Under the pieces are notes generated by a model. That model was not told the DNA's origin and made no database searches. It saw only the letters and a list, made by a program, of their open reading frames with translations. A stretch of 8,366 nucleotides of DNA from JAYEJW01 sp034716535 (GTDB taxonomy: Bacteria; Pseudomonadota; Gammaproteobacteria; Chromatiales; Chromatiaceae), in assembly GCA_034716535.1 (NCBI GenBank), contig JAYEJW010000472.1, positions 1 through 8,366 of the forward strand, read 5' to 3'. Position numbers and translations under genes: made by a program. This document shows positions 1 through 6,374 of the stretch, in pieces (within the stretch, counting starts at the first letter, position 1; every line of letters begins with the position of its first letter).

Positions 1-391
1 GAACCATCCGCGCGCGCACCGGATTGAGCACCAGGTAACGCGCCAAATCCAGCAGGTTGGTCTCCTTCTGCACCAGGATCGCCTTGTATCGCCCTTGAAA
101 GACATGGCCGACGCGATCGTGCGTGCGGTTGAACCTCTGGGTGTAGACGCCGTTGAGCTGGCGCATGCCTTTGGAGAGATTCGCATCCGGCGTCTCGACG
201 AGCAGGTGGTAATGATTGCTCATGAGACAGTAGGCATGCACCGTCCAGTTGAAGCGTTCCCACACATCGGCGAGGACATCGAGAAACAGCCGCCGGTCGG
301 CGTCTGTGGGATAGATGTCCTCGCGCCCGTCACCGCGGGCGGTGACATGGTACAGCGCGCCGGCGAATTCCAGTCGAAGTGGCCTTGCCAT
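1..391 (-). CDS. REP-associated tyrosine transposase (RAYT, Y1/HUH family), N-terminal part, cut by window edge
   Basis: This is a single-strand DNA transposase-like nuclease of the IS200/IS605-related Y1 family. Such proteins cut hairpin (REP) DNA through a 5'-phosphotyrosine intermediate and are usually single-copy, domesticated genes. The frame is open from the ATG at 391 to the left edge (130 codons) with no stop, so the truncation comes from the window and not from mutation. It starts MARPLRLEFAGALYHVTARG, the usual RAYT opening. The HUH metal-binding motif is SNHYHLLV (His60, His62). The stretch GVYTQRFNRTHDRVGHVFQG follows, with Tyr83 the likely nucleophile, and then RYKAILV and LARYLVLNPVRARMV, all typical of the family. 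Complete members are commonly over 200 residues, so a third or more is missing. No good ribosome binding site is visible before the ATG, which sits beside a palindrome (396-410). Family assignment is firm; whether it is active is unknown. Confidence 0.93.
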   Translation of the reverse strand, partial: MARPLRLEFAGALYHVTARGDGREDIYPTDADRRLFLDVLADVWERFNWTVHAYCLMSNHYHLLVETPDANLSKGMRQLNGVYTQRFNRTHDRVGHVFQGRYKAILVQKETNLLDLARYLVLNPVRARMV

Positions 392-395
392 GCCA

Positions 396-442
396 CTGAG
401 CCTAGCTCAGAAAAAGAAAACATCAAGACCCCGACGGGGCTT
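396..442 (-). repeat. Palindromic leader of the RAYT gene (two hairpins flanking a T-rich tract)
   Basis: Immediately upstream of the transposase ATG is a perfect inverted repeat, CTGAGC-CTA-GCTCAG (396-410). Further upstream is a second hairpin at 425-442: AAG, a bulged A, CCCC-GAC-GGGG, then CTT. Between them, read on the minus strand, is TTTTCTTTTT (411-420). The second hairpin followed by this tract could act as an attenuator or a second terminator for the leftward transcript. Alternatively, either hairpin could be a REP-like target of the transposase, since these proteins act on hairpins next to their own genes. The sequence alone does not decide between these. Confidence 0.5.
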
Positions 443-507
443 GACCCCAGGGCTGGAGTAGGTGAATAGGTACGATTTATGCTCGGTAGCAAGATCCTCG
501 CCCCCTG

Positions 508-543
508 AAAAAACTCAGCCCCCAAAGTTCATCGGGGGCCGAG
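508..543 (-). terminator. Rho-independent terminator of the leftward secreted-protein genes
   Basis: On the minus strand, bases 543-534 and 523-514 form a ten-position stem (six G-C pairs, one A-C mismatch, then three pairs). The loop is about ten bases, and six T residues (513-508) follow directly. It lies 27 bases past the stop codon of the 998-residue protein. A smaller hairpin, GGAGC-TT-GCTCC (544-555), sits just before it. This separates the secreted-protein genes from the transposase downstream. Confidence 0.85.
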
Positions 544-569
544 GGAGCTTGCTCCAGTCTCAATGACGA

Positions 570-3566
570 TCAATGTTTGGTATCGTCTACGCCCTGCCAT
601 GCATAACAGTCCCCGGGGCCTGGGCAGTAGGAGCCGCGTACCACGTACAGGGTGTCCGCCATGAGTTCCACACTTCTGTCGAACTTCAGTAGCAGTTTGT
701 CTTCACCAGCACTGTACTTTACCGAGCCAGGTTGCAGACAGCTTCCGCTGCTCAGTTCGCAATACTCGGTCGCGACCAAACTAGCAGTCTGTGTTAACCC
801 TTGCGGCAACTGGGCGAAGATGGTCATCTTCCCGTTCTCGTTGCCTTCCCGTGATTCCGGCTTCACTTGGACATAGGCCGCCTCGAGGTAAGATGTTAAT
901 GTGATGGAGGTCTCCTGGCTGTTCCCGGCACGATCGGTAACGGCGGCGCTCAACACGTGGTCGCCGGGAACCAGCGGTCCAACACTACCGTTGAAGAGGA
1001 TAGACTCCGGTGCCTCGCTGATAGCAGGGCGAGATGCCTCATGAACGCTGGTTCCATCCAGCGAAACTGATAAGGAGAAACCGTACCCTTGGTCCGAAGC
1101 ACCAACCGCAACGGGAATCGTTTGCAAGTTGGAATGGAAGGAGCCACTGGCAGGTGCCGTGATCTCTACGATAGGTATCCAGCTGTCGACCCGTACGGTA
1201 CGCTGGTCAGAGGCGGCGTTACCGGCGGCATCGGTTGCCACGGCTTGGATTATGTGCTCGCCCCCAGCAAGCGGGCCGATGTTGGCGATGTTCACCGCAA
1301 CCGGAGCTCCGCCCGCTGTGCCCTCCGCAGATCCTAATCCCGTTTGTCCATCCAAGGTCACTTCCAAGGTGAAGCTGCCGTATCCGAGATCGCTTGCCTC
1401 GGCGACAACGGGTATGACGCCATCGATTTGCGGGTAAATCACTCCATCTGGCGGAGAGCTGAGGGCGACGTCTGGCGCCATCCGATCGACCAATACCGTG
1501 CGCTCGTCGAAGGCCTCATTACCGGCTGGATCGGACGCCCAGGTGGTAACCAACTGCTCGCCAATGTCGCTACCAGGTAATATGCTCAGTCCATGAGCGA
1601 AGGCCACCTCGTTAGGCATCTCCGGATTGTTTGTCGGCGTCAGCCCTACTGACTTATCGTTTACAGTAACCATTTCGACTCCGGTATCATCCGATACGGT
1701 TCCGGTTACACTAACCTCTACGAAGTTTGTGATTAGTATTGGGTCAGCCGGCGGATGGGTTACCGCGATATTAGGTCCCGTGAGGTCGCGGCCTTTCCGC
1801 ACACCGCACTCCAAGGTAATGGGAATATTCGGGAACCTCACCTGGGTCCCATCTTCGGTATAGGCGCGAATATAGTTCAGGTTGTAATCCGCGGGTATGC
1901 CATGTACCTCGACTTCCGGGGCTGCAACCGTTTCCGGGGGGTAGGAACGGCCCCACACAGAAGGTTGAAGCTCCCGCTTGCCATCGTCGTTGTACACGTA
2001 CGCATAACCGTTTACGTACGGGCTACTAAGCCGTCCTGAATCGCCCGCGACACGGAAGCGGATAATCACAGAGCCCGTGCAATAATCTATAATCGGCCCC
2101 GCGGTGGTCGTGCCGGCCACAATCTCGCTGGGCGCCCCGAAATCATAGTAATTGCCGTCGTAGTAGTGCTTGTAGTCATACACCGTCATCCCCGAATTGT
2201 TGGTGTACCCCAACAGGTTGACATCAGTCGCGTAGGTAGACACAACGTATGGTTGCCAGAGTCCGGGGGTGAGGAAGAGTCGGTAGGATTGATCGAGGTC
2301 ACCACCATAGACTTGATCGTATGCATTGCCGCCGTAGGTTAGATCATTAACCCAGCCTAGGCCGGGCTCATAATGACGAGAGCCATAGGCAGATAGCTGA
2401 TAGTAGGACAGATCTTCGTTGTGCAACGTACCGGTTAGATTTGCTTCGCCGGTGAGTATCCCTGTATCGTTGTAGAAGTCCTTTTTCGCTAGCTCACCCT
2501 CTGACAGGGTGATTTGGTCGTTCAGGTAGTCGCCGTCGGTATATGGCCAGAAAAGATAAAGACGTCGCCACGGGTCCTGCTCGTATAGCCTGTCGTATAG
2601 GTAAGAACGAGCGTGGTAGGTGTAGGTGATGCCTGCCGGCACATTGTTCATCACGTAATCACCGGGATTGCTGTAGACCTGACTGCCACTGTAACCGGAA
2701 ACGTAGTGATAGGAGTAAGGCGATTTGGGGTAGGTAAAGCGGTCACCGTAATCGACCCCGTCCACGGTCTGGCCGAGTTCTATCGTGCCTTTCACCGAAC
2801 CGGTTCCCGGTAGCGGAGCGGTGTGGGTAACCTCCAGAGGAATGGTCAGTGTCTCTCCCGCCGAGATATCGTCGTAGCGCAGGTCTGGATTGCTGATCCA
2901 GAAGTCGTAGCGTTTGTTGTAGCCGTCACCATACACATAGACGTAGGCATAGATGCGGACCTGATCGTTGGCCACGACGGGTGCTTTCCAGGAACAAGCA
3001 AGCACGTCATCACAGTAATTGCTGTATTGATAGCCCCGGGAGTTGGTCTGTCCCCGATCGGTGGTGGCGCCTTTGTATGCGTAACCATAAGCGTACCAGT
3101 AGTTGAACGGGGCCGAACCTTCGGTGAAGCTCAACTGGAACTGCACCGTGGCGTCAGTGGAATAGTCAATGCCTTCTACCGTGGTGGGCGGGTCCGTTGC
3201 CGGCACCGTTAAGCGACGTGGCGAGAAATAGATATTTGCGTATGGATAATTCGATCCAACCGGGCTCGCGGTCGCGGTAGCAGTGAGTTCGGTGATCCAG
3301 TCACCGCCCTGCACGGTCATGCTGTACTCAATGGGAACGATGGGTTCTGCATTGGTTTGCCATACCGACTTGCTCGCGCTGTAACCGCCACCACTGGCAT
3401 TAAGAGACAGGTTCCGCACCTTGTAACCCTCGGTCCCAACACTTGCTTGCCCGGTAACGTAGCCCGGGTTTAGGATTACGTCCTCCGCGGACGCAGTCGC
3501 CGGCCACATACCGGCGTATAGCATAGTCACGACCAACAACGTCGAAAACATTGCCGTCCTCATCAT
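570..3566 (-). CDS. Large secreted tyrosine-rich protein with C-terminal Ig-like repeats, function unknown
   Basis: I do not recognise a named family for this 998-residue protein. Residues 1-27 are a signal peptide, with likely cleavage after ATASA before EDV. Residues 28-600 are extraordinarily rich in tyrosine, about 65 by hand count, often alternating as in IYAYVYVYGDGY, which suggests aromatic-faced beta strands. Three segments here open alike (GTGSVKGTIEL near 255, GILTGEANLTGTL near 369, CTGSVIIRFRVAG near 496) and may be repeated beta-sandwich units of the carboxypeptidase-regulatory type. Residues 600-890 hold about three Ig-like repeats marked by DPAGNEA, DAAGNAAS and DRAGNSQE and by VDRMAPDV and VDSWIPIV. 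Cysteines come in possible pairs (185/191, 496/587, 936/943, 981/987), fitting an exported protein. There is no transmembrane anchor, LPXTG or autotransporter domain. The start is supported by GAGGAGG five bases before ATGATG. It is probably co-transcribed with the 139-residue gene 54 bp upstream. A surface, adhesion or matrix role is inference only. Confidence 0.9.
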   Translation of the reverse strand: MMRTAMFSTLLVVTMLYAGMWPATASAEDVILNPGYVTGQASVGTEGYKVRNLSLNASGGGYSASKSVWQTNAEPIVPIEYSMTVQGGDWITELTATATASPVGSNYPYANIYFSPRRLTVPATDPPTTVEGIDYSTDATVQFQLSFTEGSAPFNYWYAYGYAYKGATTDRGQTNSRGYQYSNYCDDVLACSWKAPVVANDQVRIYAYVYVYGDGYNKRYDFWISNPDLRYDDISAGETLTIPLEVTHTAPLPGTGSVKGTIELGQTVDGVDYGDRFTYPKSPYSYHYVSGYSGSQVYSNPGDYVMNNVPAGITYTYHARSYLYDRLYEQDPWRRLYLFWPYTDGDYLNDQITLSEGELAKKDFYNDTGILTGEANLTGTLHNEDLSYYQLSAYGSRHYEPGLGWVNDLTYGGNAYDQVYGGDLDQSYRLFLTPGLWQPYVVSTYATDVNLLGYTNNSGMTVYDYKHYYDGNYYDFGAPSEIVAGTTTAGPIIDYCTGSVIIRFRVAGDSGRLSSPYVNGYAYVYNDDGKRELQPSVWGRSYPPETVAAPEVEVHGIPADYNLNYIRAYTEDGTQVRFPNIPITLECGVRKGRDLTGPNIAVTHPPADPILITNFVEVSVTGTVSDDTGVEMVTVNDKSVGLTPTNNPEMPNEVAFAHGLSILPGSDIGEQLVTTWASDPAGNEAFDERTVLVDRMAPDVALSSPPDGVIYPQIDGVIPVVAEASDLGYGSFTLEVTLDGQTGLGSAEGTAGGAPVAVNIANIGPLAGGEHIIQAVATDAAGNAASDQRTVRVDSWIPIVEITAPASGSFHSNLQTIPVAVGASDQGYGFSLSVSLDGTSVHEASRPAISEAPESILFNGSVGPLVPGDHVLSAAVTDRAGNSQETSITLTSYLEAAYVQVKPESREGNENGKMTIFAQLPQGLTQTASLVATEYCELSSGSCLQPGSVKYSAGEDKLLLKFDRSVELMADTLYVVRGSYCPGPGDCYAWQGVDDTKH

Positions 3567-3620
3567 TTTGTCCTCCTCGGAGAAACCTCCAAAGTTCGTG
3601 GATAATTCAGCTCTTGCGGG

Positions 3621-4040
3621 TTAGTGGGGCACTTTCTCACCGCGGACCTCTATGCTGAGCCGTTCGCCCGTGCTGTCGGTGTATTCCACCTGCCAAGTGA
3701 TGTTGTCTTCCATGGCGTCGGGATTGGCGAGCTCCTGGGGCACCTGGAATTCATCCAGCACCTCGGTTTGCGCGGCTTCGGCGAGATCGCCGACCAGTAT
3801 GGAGCGGTTATCATAGGTGACGTTGTTAGGCCCCGGCACCGACGCCATGATCTCCTGGACGTCTTCGCCGCTGACATTAACCACGGTTACCAACAGCATG
3901 CCTGACTGGGTCAAACCATCGGAAGACAAGTTCTGCTGGCGGTAGCTGATGTGAAAGGGGTCTTCAGCCAGGGACGGCTGAGTGAGTACGAGTAGAAATG
4001 CACCCATTAAGGGCGCGTAGAAACGCTTTAGTTTCATCAT
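3621..4040 (-). CDS. Small secreted beta-rich protein, function unknown
   Basis: This 139-residue protein has a clear signal peptide: MMKLKR, a hydrophobic core to about residue 20, and probable cleavage after QPSLA before EDP. The same A|ED junction appears in the downstream protein. The mature part (about 114 residues) has no cysteine. It reads like a single beta-sandwich of the CARDB or DUF11 kind, with LLVTVVNVSGEDVQEIMASV followed by ILVGDLA and LDEFQVP. That fold assignment is by pattern only. The start has two adjacent ATGs (4040 and 4037). The strong AGGAGGAG (4048-4041) abuts the first, so the second ATG has the better spacing. It is the first gene of a likely two-gene operon with the 998-residue protein. 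A partner or accessory role for that protein is an inference from adjacency and shared export. Confidence 0.87.
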   Translation of the reverse strand: MMKLKRFYAPLMGAFLLVLTQPSLAEDPFHISYRQQNLSSDGLTQSGMLLVTVVNVSGEDVQEIMASVPGPNNVTYDNRSILVGDLAEAAQTEVLDEFQVPQELANPDAMEDNITWQVEYTDSTGERLSIEVRGEKVPH

Positions 4041-4055
4041 CTCCTCCTGTTTTTG

Positions 4056-4099
4056 CCGCCTTAGTGCGGACCGACGATACTTTTAAACTCGTGTATCGT
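4056..4099 (-). promoter_or_regulatory. Two hairpins in the 5' leader of the secreted-protein operon
   Basis: Read on the minus strand, the leader contains ACGATAC (4099-4093), a 12-base loop and GTATCGT (4080-4074), a perfect 7-bp stem. Next comes CCGC-ACTAAG-GCGG (4069-4056), a 4-bp GC stem ending seven bases before the AGGAGGAG of the 139-residue gene. The first hairpin is also followed by TTTTA on the plus strand, but no plus-strand transcript is expected there. The pair could modulate access to the ribosome binding site. It matches no riboswitch class I can recognise. Confidence 0.4.
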
Positions 4100-4104
4100 T
4101 TTAC

Positions 4105-4131
4105 CTAAATACGCATGGCATCACCTCCTTA
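4105..4131 (-). promoter_or_regulatory. Full-length anti-anti-SD sequence with a three-codon mini-ORF in the operon leader
   Basis: On the minus strand TAAGGAGGTGAT (4131-4120) is complementary over 12 bases to the 3' end of 16S rRNA. Seven to eight bases beyond the AGGAGG core is ATG CGT ATT TAG (4116-4105), a three-codon ORF ending about 65 bases before the start of the 139-residue gene. An overlapping ORF from the ATG at 4122 gives MPCVFR, but that ATG is too close to the SD. The element could be a leader peptide, a ribosome-standby or mRNA-stabilising SD, or the relic of a lost gene start. The sequence is certain; the function is inferred. Confidence 0.5.
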
Positions 4132-4155
4132 TTGATTTTTCCTTCGAATTTAGCG

Positions 4156-4185
4156 ATTAGATTCTTGATCTGCATGTACATGCAA
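4156..4185 (-). promoter_or_regulatory. Candidate sigma-70 promoter for the secreted-protein operon
   Basis: On the minus strand TTGCAT (4185-4180) and TCTAAT (4161-4156) are separated by 18 bases, in a locally AT-rich stretch. This predicts a start near 4149 and a leader of about 110 bases. The -35 match is poor. I found no well-spaced -24/-12 sigma-54 element in the 300 bases upstream of the operon. Confidence 0.3.
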
Positions 4186-4197
4186 TTAATGCATGCC
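4171..4197. repeat. Cluster of ATGCA palindromes overlapping the candidate operon promoter
   Basis: TGCATGTACATGCA (4171-4184) is a perfect 14-bp palindrome. It shares its right end with TGCA-ATTAA-TGCA (4181-4193) and runs into ATGCATGCC. The repeated half-sites overlap the proposed -35 region, a place where a repressor or an activator would bind. No specific regulator is recognised. Confidence 0.45.
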
Positions 4198-4533
4198 AAG
4201 AAAAGTGAAATGATTCCTGTCCGTGGCGACGAGATTGAAAACACCATCTGTGACCAATCGGCCGCCGCATCTCGACTGACCTTATTCCGGTTTTTCCAGA
4301 GCAAGAAAGCGGTGAATGTGAACGGAATCCTGAGCACCGGTTTCGCCCGTCTAGCCAGGCCTCAGCCGGCAGCTCCGATAGGGCCGCCGGCCGACAACCT
4401 GACAATTGTGTCTCAAGGAGCCTGTATGGAGCTCCCAGGCCCCGTAGAGGCGCTCTTGTTCACTGAGCGACTCTTGTTGTCGGGACACCAGGACGCTGAC
4501 GACCGGTCTCCTTGTCTGCATATTGGATAGGAA

Positions 4534-4550
4534 CGACAGGCAGGCTGTCG
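4534..4550. repeat. Dyad CGACAG-N5-CTGTCG
   Basis: A perfect 6-bp inverted repeat with a 5-bp spacer, 20 bp upstream of the FNR-like box. It has no following T tract on either strand, so an operator is more likely than a terminator. The binding protein is unknown. Confidence 0.35.
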
Positions 4551-4569
4551 AGAAAAATATCTTTGGCGA

Positions 4570-4588
4570 TTGACAAATGTCAATGACA
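4570..4588. promoter_or_regulatory. FNR/DNR-like box with an extra half-site, upstream of the regulator gene
   Basis: TTGACAAATGTCAA (4570-4583) is a dyad of TTGAC and GTCAA half-sites around four bases, the layout bound by the CRP/FNR superfamily (FNR itself prefers TTGAT-N4-ATCAA). A further TGACA (4584-4588) follows one base later, giving three alternating half-sites. If functional, it would tie expression of the sigma-54 activator to oxygen or nitric oxide status. The site lies about 350 bp before the regulator start, so the promoter it would serve is not defined. Confidence 0.45.
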
Positions 4589-4666
4589 ATTCCGAGGCCA
4601 TACTGGGTGGCCTGTCACAAACCCAGCCTCATGGTGGGTTCACTGGCCGCTGGAGGATCAACGAAG

Positions 4667-4697
4667 GGTCGCAGGGGTCGAAGGTCGCAGGGGTCGA
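4667..4697. repeat. 15-bp direct repeat, period 16, upstream of the regulator gene
   Basis: GGTCGCAGGGGTCGA occurs at 4667-4681 and, identically, at 4683-4697. Within each copy GGTCG is itself repeated, so the region shows GGTCG four times. It could be a simple tandem duplication or a pair of helically phased protein sites. Nothing in the sequence chooses between them. Confidence 0.6.
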
Positions 4698-4929
4698 GTC
4701 TTTCCTTTTGCCCATAAGACGGATGATCGATCGGCGCTCGGTCTGATTGCCCGATGCGCAGGGTTCTTGCCATGTCCGTCAGCGTAGACCAGCCGCGCGG
4801 ATGCTTCAGGGCTGGACCCGACGGGAAAACTCCGTAGAACCCGCTCTTGCAGGAAGTCCCGTTTTCCATCCTGCGGGGTACGCCCCAGGTGGCCACGCCG
4901 CCCCCCAAGGACGGCTACAATCTGCTCAT

Positions 4930-6285
4930 ATGAATGCCATCGACTTACAGTCCATCGCGGAAACCCACGAGCAGCCGTTTCTCATCATCGATCCGCAGTT
5001 CCGGGTTGTGGCGGCGAACCGCGCGTTTCAGCTCGCGTATCGTATCTCTCTCCAGGATGTACTCGGTAAACACTGCTTCCAGGTATCCCACGGCGTCCCG
5101 GGACCCTGTTTCGAGCGGGGAGAACAATGTTCCCTTACGAAGGTTCTGGAAACCGGAGAGCCTTGCAGCTGTCTCCATGTCCACACCTCGCGCGATGAGG
5201 AACGACGAATCCATCACGTGCGGGTCAAGGGGTACCCACTGCGCCTCGGCGCGGATAGCTTCTATCTCGGCGAGTCGATGGTGGAGATCTCGGTGCGCGA
5301 CGAGGAGTGCGATCCGAGCGATTGCATGTTGGGTCACTCAAAGCCCTTCCTCGCGACGCTTGAAGCCATGAAGGTGGCGGCGCAATCGGATGCGCCCGTC
5401 CTGCTCCAGGGAGAGACCGGTACGGGAAAGGAGCTGGCAGCCAACTTCATCCATCGCCAATCCCCGAGGTCGCGGCGGCCCTTCCTGACACTCGACTGTC
5501 CGGCGTTGACCGAGACGCTCGTCGAGAGTGAGCTCTTCGGTCATGAACGCGGCGCCTTCACCGGGAGCGTCGGTGATCGCCAGGGGCTGTTCAAGCTGGC
5601 CAATGGTGGCACCCTGTTTCTCGACGAGATCGGGGAGATGCCCCAGCGGCTCCAAACAAAGCTGCTCCGCGTGCTGGAGACGGGCCAATTCAGACGCGTC
5701 GGTGGCAACCGTATCATGGAGAGCGATGTGCGCATCATCTGCGCCACCAACCGCGATCTTCAGGATGAGCTGGAGAGAGGCAGCTTCCGCGAAGACCTCT
5801 ACTACCGCCTCGCCTGCTTCTCCATCCAGTTGCCCAGTCTTCGGGAACGCCGGGAGGATATCCCCGAGCTGGCCCTGTTCTGGCTGAAGCAGACTCGGCA
5901 TCCGGGTCAGCGGTGCCTCCGCCTTACTCCCGAGGCCCTCGCGCTGCTCAAGGGCTATGACTTTCCAGGTAACGTCCGCGAACTCAGGAACATTCTGCAG
6001 GCCGCCGCTGCCCATGCCACGGGCACTAGTATCGACGACTCATTGGTGAGGGCAATCATGGGGCGCCGGACAGAAGGGCGGCGCAATGGCGATCTCAGCA
6101 TCGGGGGCAGGTCGCCCCGCGAACCCGACGTCGAGCCGGCCGGACCCTCGCACCAGGAGATCGAGCGGGATCAGCTCAGTCGAATGCTGAGAAAGCACAA
6201 GGGCAATCGCGCGGCGGTAGCGAAAGCCTTGGGTGTCACCGAGCGCACGGTCTACCGTAAACTGAAACGCTATGATTTGAAGTAA
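4930..6285 (+). CDS. Sigma-54-dependent Fis-family regulator with Cys-rich PAS sensor
   Basis: This 451-residue enhancer-binding protein uses ATP hydrolysis to open promoters held by sigma-54 RNA polymerase. An N-terminal PAS domain (about 5-120) carries Cys49, Cys60, Cys67, Cys79 and Cys81, and the linker adds Cys127 and Cys132. That density suggests redox or metal sensing, but the ligand is not known. The AAA+ domain (about 135-360) has Walker A GETGTGKE (161-168), the sigma-54 loop as GAFTGS (208-213; GAFTGA is usual), Walker B GGTLFLDE (226-233), FREDLYYRL and FPGNVRELRN. A linker rich in Gly, Arg and Pro leads to a Fis-type helix-turn-helix, NRAAVAKALGVTERTVYRKL (426-445). The ATG at 4930 is chosen because the PAS begins right after it. 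Upstream in-frame starts (TTG 4747, ATG 4801) would add 61 or 43 non-conserved residues. No good ribosome binding site is visible: AAGGA lies 18 bases away. The gene converges on the cytochrome, whose control region has a sigma-54 promoter, so the cytochrome is its likely target. Confidence 0.95.
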   Translation: MNAIDLQSIAETHEQPFLIIDPQFRVVAANRAFQLAYRISLQDVLGKHCFQVSHGVPGPCFERGEQCSLTKVLETGEPCSCLHVHTSRDEERRIHHVRVKGYPLRLGADSFYLGESMVEISVRDEECDPSDCMLGHSKPFLATLEAMKVAAQSDAPVLLQGETGTGKELAANFIHRQSPRSRRPFLTLDCPALTETLVESELFGHERGAFTGSVGDRQGLFKLANGGTLFLDEIGEMPQRLQTKLLRVLETGQFRRVGGNRIMESDVRIICATNRDLQDELERGSFREDLYYRLACFSIQLPSLRERREDIPELALFWLKQTRHPGQRCLRLTPEALALLKGYDFPGNVRELRNILQAAAAHATGTSIDDSLVRAIMGRRTEGRRNGDLSIGGRSPREPDVEPAGPSHQEIERDQLSRMLRKHKGNRAAVAKALGVTERTVYRKLKRYDLK

Positions 6286-6374
6286 GCTGCCGTCCCTGGC
6301 CGCTGAATTTCGGCATTCCCCGCGATCAAGTCTAGGGCAGGCGGTCCTGCCGTTTCCGGCTCCTACCACGCCTC

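Larger units (their letters stand above)
4198..4929. other. Long intergenic region between divergent genes, no credible coding sequence
   Basis: These 730 bases separate the leftward secreted-protein operon from the rightward regulator. Reading frames on both strands lack a ribosome binding site and protein-like composition. Visible structure includes two GCCGGC arms (4365-4370 and 4386-4391), a CTGAG/CTCAG pair enclosing 4335-4360, a dyad CGACAG-GCAGG-CTGTCG (4534-4550), an FNR-like box (4570-4583) and a tandem repeat (4667-4697). On the minus strand at 4758-4772, TGGCAAGAACCCTGC resembles a sigma-54 promoter pointing left, but it would imply a 700-base leader. I see no clear promoter for the regulator. 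Confidence 0.5.

Noticed and set aside
95..469. Plus-strand open frame of 124 codons
   Set aside because: It is antisense to the RAYT gene, whose minus-strand frame carries all the family motifs. The plus frame has no recognisable protein features.
4174..4197. Sigma-54 promoter for the secreted-protein operon (TTGGCATGCATTAATTGCAT on the minus strand)
   Set aside because: The GG and GC elements are separated by 12 bases, two more than RpoN tolerates, although both half-elements look good.
4330..4391. Possible riboswitch-like fold (CTGAG/CTCAG and GCCGGC arms)
   Set aside because: I could not match it to GEMM, cobalamin, T-box or other known consensus motifs, and no gene start lies suitably downstream on either strand.
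4132..4530. Plus-strand open frame of 132 codons in the intergenic region
   Set aside because: It begins with TTG, has no plus-strand ribosome binding site and has no protein-like domain. It overlaps the operon leader and palindromes on the other strand.
4747..4929. N-terminal extension of the sigma-54 regulator from a TTG at 4747
   Set aside because: The extra 61 residues are compositionally odd, start with a rare codon and precede a PAS domain that begins properly at the ATG at 4930.
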